Assembly: GCA_017640605.1 (NCBI GenBank)
Contig: JAEPQH010000003.1
Location: 1-64,000, forward strand
DNA length: 64,000 nt
Reading direction: 5' to 3'
From: Balneolaceae bacterium
GTDB lineage: Bacteria > Bacteroidota > Rhodothermia > Balneolales > Balneolaceae
Shown here piece by piece: positions 60,048 to 64,000 of this stretch (within the stretch, counting starts at the first letter, position 1; each line of letters opens with the position of its first letter). The notes under the pieces are model-generated. The model made no database searches and was not told where the DNA came from. It saw nothing but the letters and a program-made list of their open reading frames with translations. The translations under genes and the position numbers were made by a program.

Positions 60048-60449
60048 TTAACGACGTTTCAATTTTGCTTCGATGCTTAACTGAGTATGCGGTACCGCTT
60101 CTAATCTTCCTTTCGAAATTTTTTGCCCGGTTACCTTACACACTCCATACGTTTTATTATCGATGCGTTTGACGGCGTCGTCCAGATATTTTACAAACTT
60201 ACGCGTTCGGTTAAACAGCATGTACGTTTTTTCGCGCTCTTGAGCATCCGTACCTGCATCAGCCATATGAAAAGAATAGGCAGATTCATCTGAAGAATTC
60301 TCCATGCTTTCGCGCAAACTACGCTGCAAGGTTCCTAATTCTTCTTCTGCTGCATCCCGTTTTTTCAGAATGATCTGACGGAAGTATTCCAACTCTTCGT
60401 CGTTGTATGGGGAGACTCTTTTGTTTTCGTCTACTGGTTTTTCTGCCAT
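60048..60449 (-). CDS. DksA/TraR-like protein without zinc finger
   Basis: 133 residues. Coiled-coil part (EYFRQIILKKRDAAEEELGTLQRSL) and then DAGTDAQEREKTYMLFNRTRKFVKYLDDAVKRIDNKTYGVCKVTGQKISKGRLEAVPHTQLSIEAK. In standard members the C4 finger needs four Cys; here only one remains (VCKVTGQ), so zinc is not bound. This form is common in Bacteroidota. It may modulate RNA polymerase with ppGpp, but action is inferred. It lies 11 bp from both lspA and ileS. Confidence 0.9.
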   Translation of the reverse strand: MAEKPVDENKRVSPYNDEELEYFRQIILKKRDAAEEELGTLQRSLRESMENSSDESAYSFHMADAGTDAQEREKTYMLFNRTRKFVKYLDDAVKRIDNKTYGVCKVTGQKISKGRLEAVPHTQLSIEAKLKRR

Positions 60450-60460
60450 CGTTCTACTGC

Positions 60461-63400
60461 TTACGAGTTAATGTTTCTTCGAACAGAAATGGTGCACTCA
60501 CCGTCACCTATTTCCCAGGTTTTTACAAAGTCGGATACTTCCAGCTCTGTTAATTGTATTTCTTCAGCTAACGTCTCTGCTTTAATGTAATCACTCATCG
60601 AAACCACTGCTTCTTTAAGTGTTTCGTCGCCCGTAAACCCGATGGATATACGATCAACTACATCAAAATCTGCTTCTTTACGCATACTTTGCACGCGATT
60701 CACAAACTCGCGGGTAATACCTTCGATGCGCAGGTCATGAGAGATTTCCATATCAACTGCTACGCTTAAACCACGCTCGGTTTCAACTTGCCAGCCTTCT
60801 AAACCGGTACGGATAATCTCCAATTCATTGGAATCGAGCCGAACTGTTTCGCCGTCTTCAAGCTCAATATCAATATAACCTTGTCGCTCGAAATTAGTAA
60901 TTGTTTCGGTATCAAACTGATTTACTTTACCGGCAACTGCTTTCATCTTAGGCCCTAAACGCTTACCCAACAATGGATAATTTGGCTTGGCAGATTTGTG
61001 AACAATTCCGGAATCATCATCTACAAACTGAATGTCTTTTACGTTCACTTCGTCCAGGATGATGTCTTTAACAGAAAGTATTGCCTGTCGTTCGGCTTCA
61101 TCTTTAATCGGAAGAATGATGCGCGATAAAGGCTGACGAACATTTACATCAATCTGATTTCGGATACGAAGCACAATCGAAGAAATGAGACGCGCCATAT
61201 CCATTTTATGTTCCAGCGTTTTTATGATCGCAGTTTCTTCAACGGTTGGGAAGAAAGATAGATGTACCGATTGCTCGTCAAGTTTAGAAACTTCGTTCAA
61301 TCGCTGGTAAATCCATTCGCCCATGTATGGAGCAATAGGACTCATCATTCGACTTACGTTTTTTAAGCACTCGTACAATGTTTGATAGGCAGCCGTTTTG
61401 TCGATAGTATTTCCTGATTTCCAGAAACGTCGGCGATTACGACGCACATACCAGTTGCTCAATTCCTCGGTAAATTGCTCCATTTCTCGGGCAGCTTTAG
61501 TGGGCTCGTATTCTTCGTAATACTCCTCCATCATTTTTACCGTAGTATTCAATCGCGAAATAATCCACTGATCGATTTCAGGGCGTTCACTTACCGGAAT
61601 TTGCGCTCCAGAATAGGTAAAGCCATCGATGTTGGCGTACATCGCAAAGAAAGAATACGTGTTTACGATGGTATTGAAGAACTTTCGTTGTACTTCTTTT
61701 AATCCGTCGATGCTAAACTTCAGGTTTTCCCAAGGAGCTGAATTACTCATCATATACCAGCGAACAGTATCTGCTCCGTACTGATTAATTACCTCAAAAG
61801 GATCCACTGTATTGCCTTTCGACTTACTCATTTTCTCGCCTTTTTCATCGAGTACGAGCCCGTTCGATACTACATTTTTGAAGGCAACTTCATCAAACAA
61901 CATGGTTCCCAAAGCATGAAGGGTATAAAACCAGCCACGAGTTTGATCTACACCTTCTGCAATAAAATCAGCCGGGAAACTGTAACTGAATTCGTGATCG
62001 TTATCGAACGGGTAGTGCCATTGTGCAAACGGCATCGAGCCGGAATCGAACCATACATCCAGCAGGTCAGGGATTCGTCGCATAGTACCGCCATCGGGTG
62101 CATCCCAAGTAATTTCATCGATGTATGGGCGGTGCAGATCCAGCTCTTCATCCTCAGGAATTCCAGCCTTCTCACGCAGTTCTGCGATGCTTCCAATGCA
62201 TTCTACATATTCGGGATCTTTATCGCTTTGCCAAATTGGAAGAGGCGTTCCCCAATAACGTTGTCGGGAAATGGCCCAATCAACATTATTTTCCAACCAA
62301 GTTCCAAAACGTCCGGTACCGGTAGCTTCCGGTTTCCAATTGATGGTTTTGTTGAGTTCAACCATCCGCTCTTTCACTTCGGTAGTTTTGATAAACCACG
62401 ACTCTACCGGGTAACTCATAAGCGGAGTACCTTTTCGCCAATCAAACGGATAATTGTGAACATAAGTCTCGTGGCGGAACATCAGACCTTTTTCCTTGAT
62501 AGCACGAGCAATTTCTTTATCCGCTTCTTTAAACCACAAACCGGCAAATTCAGGCACCTGATCCGTGAACTTTCCATCCTTGTCGATAGGGTTGAACATT
62601 GGGATGTTGTATTTCTGACCCGCTTCATAGTCATCGGCACCAAAAGCAGGTGCGGTATGCACAATTCCGGTTCCATCTTCGGTGGTTACGTACTCTGCCG
62701 CAATTACTTTCCAGGCTTCATTTTGATCAATTTCTCGTTGCGCGTAATCGAAAATTGGCTCGTAAGTTCTACCTAGTAAATCCTCGCCTGAGTATTCTTC
62801 CAGAAGTTCTGTTCCTTCTCCAAAAACTCGCTCAATCGTGTCTTTAGCAACTACATAGTACTGATCTTCAAATCGAACTTTAGCGTAGGTAAGTTTAGGA
62901 TTAATGGTTAGCGCCATGTTCGAGATGGTTGTCCATGGAGTAGTTGTCCACGCCAAATAGAACGTGTTTTCTTCACCATGAACAGGAAACTTAACATAGA
63001 TCGATGGATCCTGAGTTTCTTTGTAACCTAAACTCACTTCATGAGAAGAAAGTACTGTTCCATTACCCGGCGAATACCATTGAATTTTGTGCCCTTTGTA
63101 CAATAAACCTTTTTCGAAGAGCTTATTTAATGCCCACCAAACCGATTCGATGTACTCATTTTCGAAAGTGACATACGGATTATCCTGATCAACCCAATAA
63201 CCCATTCGGTCGGTGAGATCATCCCATAAATTCTTGTATTTGAGTACACTTTCACGACATCGGGCATTGTATTCGGCAATCCCATATTCTTCAACCTGAT
63301 GCCGACCTTCCAATCCTAATTCTTTCTCAACTTCAATTTCTACCGGTAAACCATGTGTATCCCAGCCTGCTTTTCGATCTACTCTAAATCCCTTTAAGGT

Positions 63401-63622
63401 TTTATATCTACAGAAAAGATCTTTAACCGTTCGAGCCATCACATGATGGATACCCGGTTTGCCGTTTGCCGTTGGCGGACCTTCAAAAAAGGTAAAGGGA
63501 ATGCCATCCTCTCTGCTTTCAAGGCTCTTTTTAAAAATTTCATTATCCTTCCACCACCCAAGAATCTCTACTTCGGTTTTGGGATAATTGAGTTGCTTTA
63601 TTTCTTTAAATTTTTTTGCCAT
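60461..63622 (-). CDS. ileS: Isoleucine-tRNA ligase with GXHH active-site motif
   Basis: 1053 residues, class I synthetase that charges tRNA-Ile; editing domain in the middle (WTTTPWTTISNMAL and GTGIVHTAPAFGADDYE), KMSKS as EKMSKSKGNTVDP, and anticodon-binding region. The HIGH box reads GIHH (57-60) inside EGPPTANGKPGIHHVMA, so the first and third positions are swapped relative to HXGH. This matches the IleRS2 group in which GXHH gives very high mupirocin tolerance. Length is normal for that group. Confidence 0.97.
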   Translation of the reverse strand: MAKKFKEIKQLNYPKTEVEILGWWKDNEIFKKSLESREDGIPFTFFEGPPTANGKPGIHHVMARTVKDLFCRYKTLKGFRVDRKAGWDTHGLPVEIEVEKELGLEGRHQVEEYGIAEYNARCRESVLKYKNLWDDLTDRMGYWVDQDNPYVTFENEYIESVWWALNKLFEKGLLYKGHKIQWYSPGNGTVLSSHEVSLGYKETQDPSIYVKFPVHGEENTFYLAWTTTPWTTISNMALTINPKLTYAKVRFEDQYYVVAKDTIERVFGEGTELLEEYSGEDLLGRTYEPIFDYAQREIDQNEAWKVIAAEYVTTEDGTGIVHTAPAFGADDYEAGQKYNIPMFNPIDKDGKFTDQVPEFAGLWFKEADKEIARAIKEKGLMFRHETYVHNYPFDWRKGTPLMSYPVESWFIKTTEVKERMVELNKTINWKPEATGTGRFGTWLENNVDWAISRQRYWGTPLPIWQSDKDPEYVECIGSIAELREKAGIPEDEELDLHRPYIDEITWDAPDGGTMRRIPDLLDVWFDSGSMPFAQWHYPFDNDHEFSYSFPADFIAEGVDQTRGWFYTLHALGTMLFDEVAFKNVVSNGLVLDEKGEKMSKSKGNTVDPFEVINQYGADTVRWYMMSNSAPWENLKFSIDGLKEVQRKFFNTIVNTYSFFAMYANIDGFTYSGAQIPVSERPEIDQWIISRLNTTVKMMEEYYEEYEPTKAAREMEQFTEELSNWYVRRNRRRFWKSGNTIDKTAAYQTLYECLKNVSRMMSPIAPYMGEWIYQRLNEVSKLDEQSVHLSFFPTVEETAIIKTLEHKMDMARLISSIVLRIRNQIDVNVRQPLSRIILPIKDEAERQAILSVKDIILDEVNVKDIQFVDDDSGIVHKSAKPNYPLLGKRLGPKMKAVAGKVNQFDTETITNFERQGYIDIELEDGETVRLDSNELEIIRTGLEGWQVETERGLSVAVDMEISHDLRIEGITREFVNRVQSMRKEADFDVVDRISIGFTGDETLKEAVVSMSDYIKAETLAEEIQLTELEVSDFVKTWEIGDGECTISVRRNINS

Positions 63623-63758
63623 AAATGCGGATTATCCGGCCTTTTAAATTAAAGCACTAAATATAATCAATCTTTCGGAAAGCTAGAGATTTGTTGGCCA
63701 AAAAAATAAATGTCGTAAATCATCAAAATCGAATCAAATAAGTTACTCCCTCTTAGTT

Positions 63759-64000
63759 ATGAATAAACCATATCACCGTAAAATCACCATCGAAGATCCA
63801 TACAAACTCGTTTTTGTTTGTTTAGGCAACATCTGCCGAAGTCCTACGGCTGAGGGTTTGTTCATACATCATGTTAAAGCTGCGCAATTGGAACAGTATT
63901 TCTATATCGATTCGGCCGGCACAGCTGCGTATCATGTTGGCGAGCCCGCAAACAGTAAAAGCCAGTTTACAGCAAATCAACACGGAGTTCATTTACCTTC
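63759..64000 (+). CDS. Low-molecular-weight protein-tyrosine phosphatase, N-terminal part
   Basis: ATG at 63759 opens a frame that runs off the right edge. After MNKPYHRKITIEDPYK it has LVFVCLGNICRSPTAEG, the CX5R P-loop (C21-LGNIC-R27) of LMW-PTP, followed by IDSAGTAAYHVGEPANSKS. Divergent from ileS. Only about 80 residues are in the window. Confidence 0.9.
   Translation, partial: MNKPYHRKITIEDPYKLVFVCLGNICRSPTAEGLFIHHVKAAQLEQYFYIDSAGTAAYHVGEPANSKSQFTANQHGVHLP

Noticed and set aside
61916-62776. Plus-strand frame of 286 codons inside ileS
   Set aside because: Shadow of a well conserved gene on the other strand, with no known motif.

Overview
The window reads as chromosomal DNA of a Bacteroidota-type bacterium, most likely a marine or halophilic member of the Balneolaceae or a close relative. 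This is inferred from gene families only. The supporting families are proteins with a type IX secretion (T9SS) C-terminal sorting domain, a PorV-like barrel, two TonB-dependent receptors with carboxypeptidase-regulatory domains, a DUF4249 lipoprotein, a GXHH-type isoleucyl-tRNA synthetase, a RibBA with a degenerate RibA half, a DksA-like protein with no complete zinc finger, and the DUF3822-rsmD-coaD and ileS-dksA-lspA neighbourhoods.

Layout. 1-17,200 is almost all minus strand. It holds the start of a secreted protein cut by the window edge, cdaA and folP, a seven-iron ferredoxin, a long surface-protein cluster (nucleotide phosphodiesterase-like lipoprotein, NHL lipoprotein, PorV-like barrel, TonB receptor, lipoprotein, two T9SS cargo proteins) and two small sugar-transferase genes. 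17,200-26,500 is mixed: a small barrel, an MBL hydrolase, a DUF349 protein, a csbD-mscS pair with hairpins in the leader, a catalytically degenerate S46-peptidase-like lipoprotein, sixA and a MATE exporter. 26,500-39,500 is mainly plus strand: DUF3822-rsmD-coaD, an aminotransferase, a SulP transporter, an FmdB-like protein without zinc ligands, and a run with a GH63-like hydrolase, a sodium:solute symporter, a GH5 enzyme, a GbsR/MarR regulator, yraN and plsC. egtB-egtD (ergothioneine) follow on the minus strand.

42,000-50,400 is the accessory zone. It holds a REP-associated tyrosine transposase (RAYT) with inverted palindromic repeats on both sides, a second cluster of the same palindromes, a truncated barrel gene, tRNA-Val, the beta-oxidation pair fadI-fadJ split by a DUF559 nuclease-like gene with structured repeats on both sides, and a HigBA toxin-antitoxin pair between two related repeat blocks. 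The DUF559-linked repeats are the best candidate for an undescribed system. Each full copy has a closing stem, three internal hairpins and an optional 36-bp module, with a compensatory change between copies.

50,400-64,000 returns to ordinary genes: a barrel protein, TonB receptor and DUF4249 run, yajC, ribBA, two tandem secreted paralogues, a cold-shock protein, an unrecognised AT-rich secreted protein, lspA, a DksA-like gene, ileS, and the start of a low-molecular-weight tyrosine phosphatase cut by the right edge.

How the genes relate: 2,424-15,881 looks like one surface-exposed assembly of secretion substrates, receptor, barrel and lipoproteins. fadI/fadJ form a beta-oxidation complex, egtB/egtD make ergothioneine, and 33,056-38,360 looks like a glycoside or compatible-solute utilisation locus.
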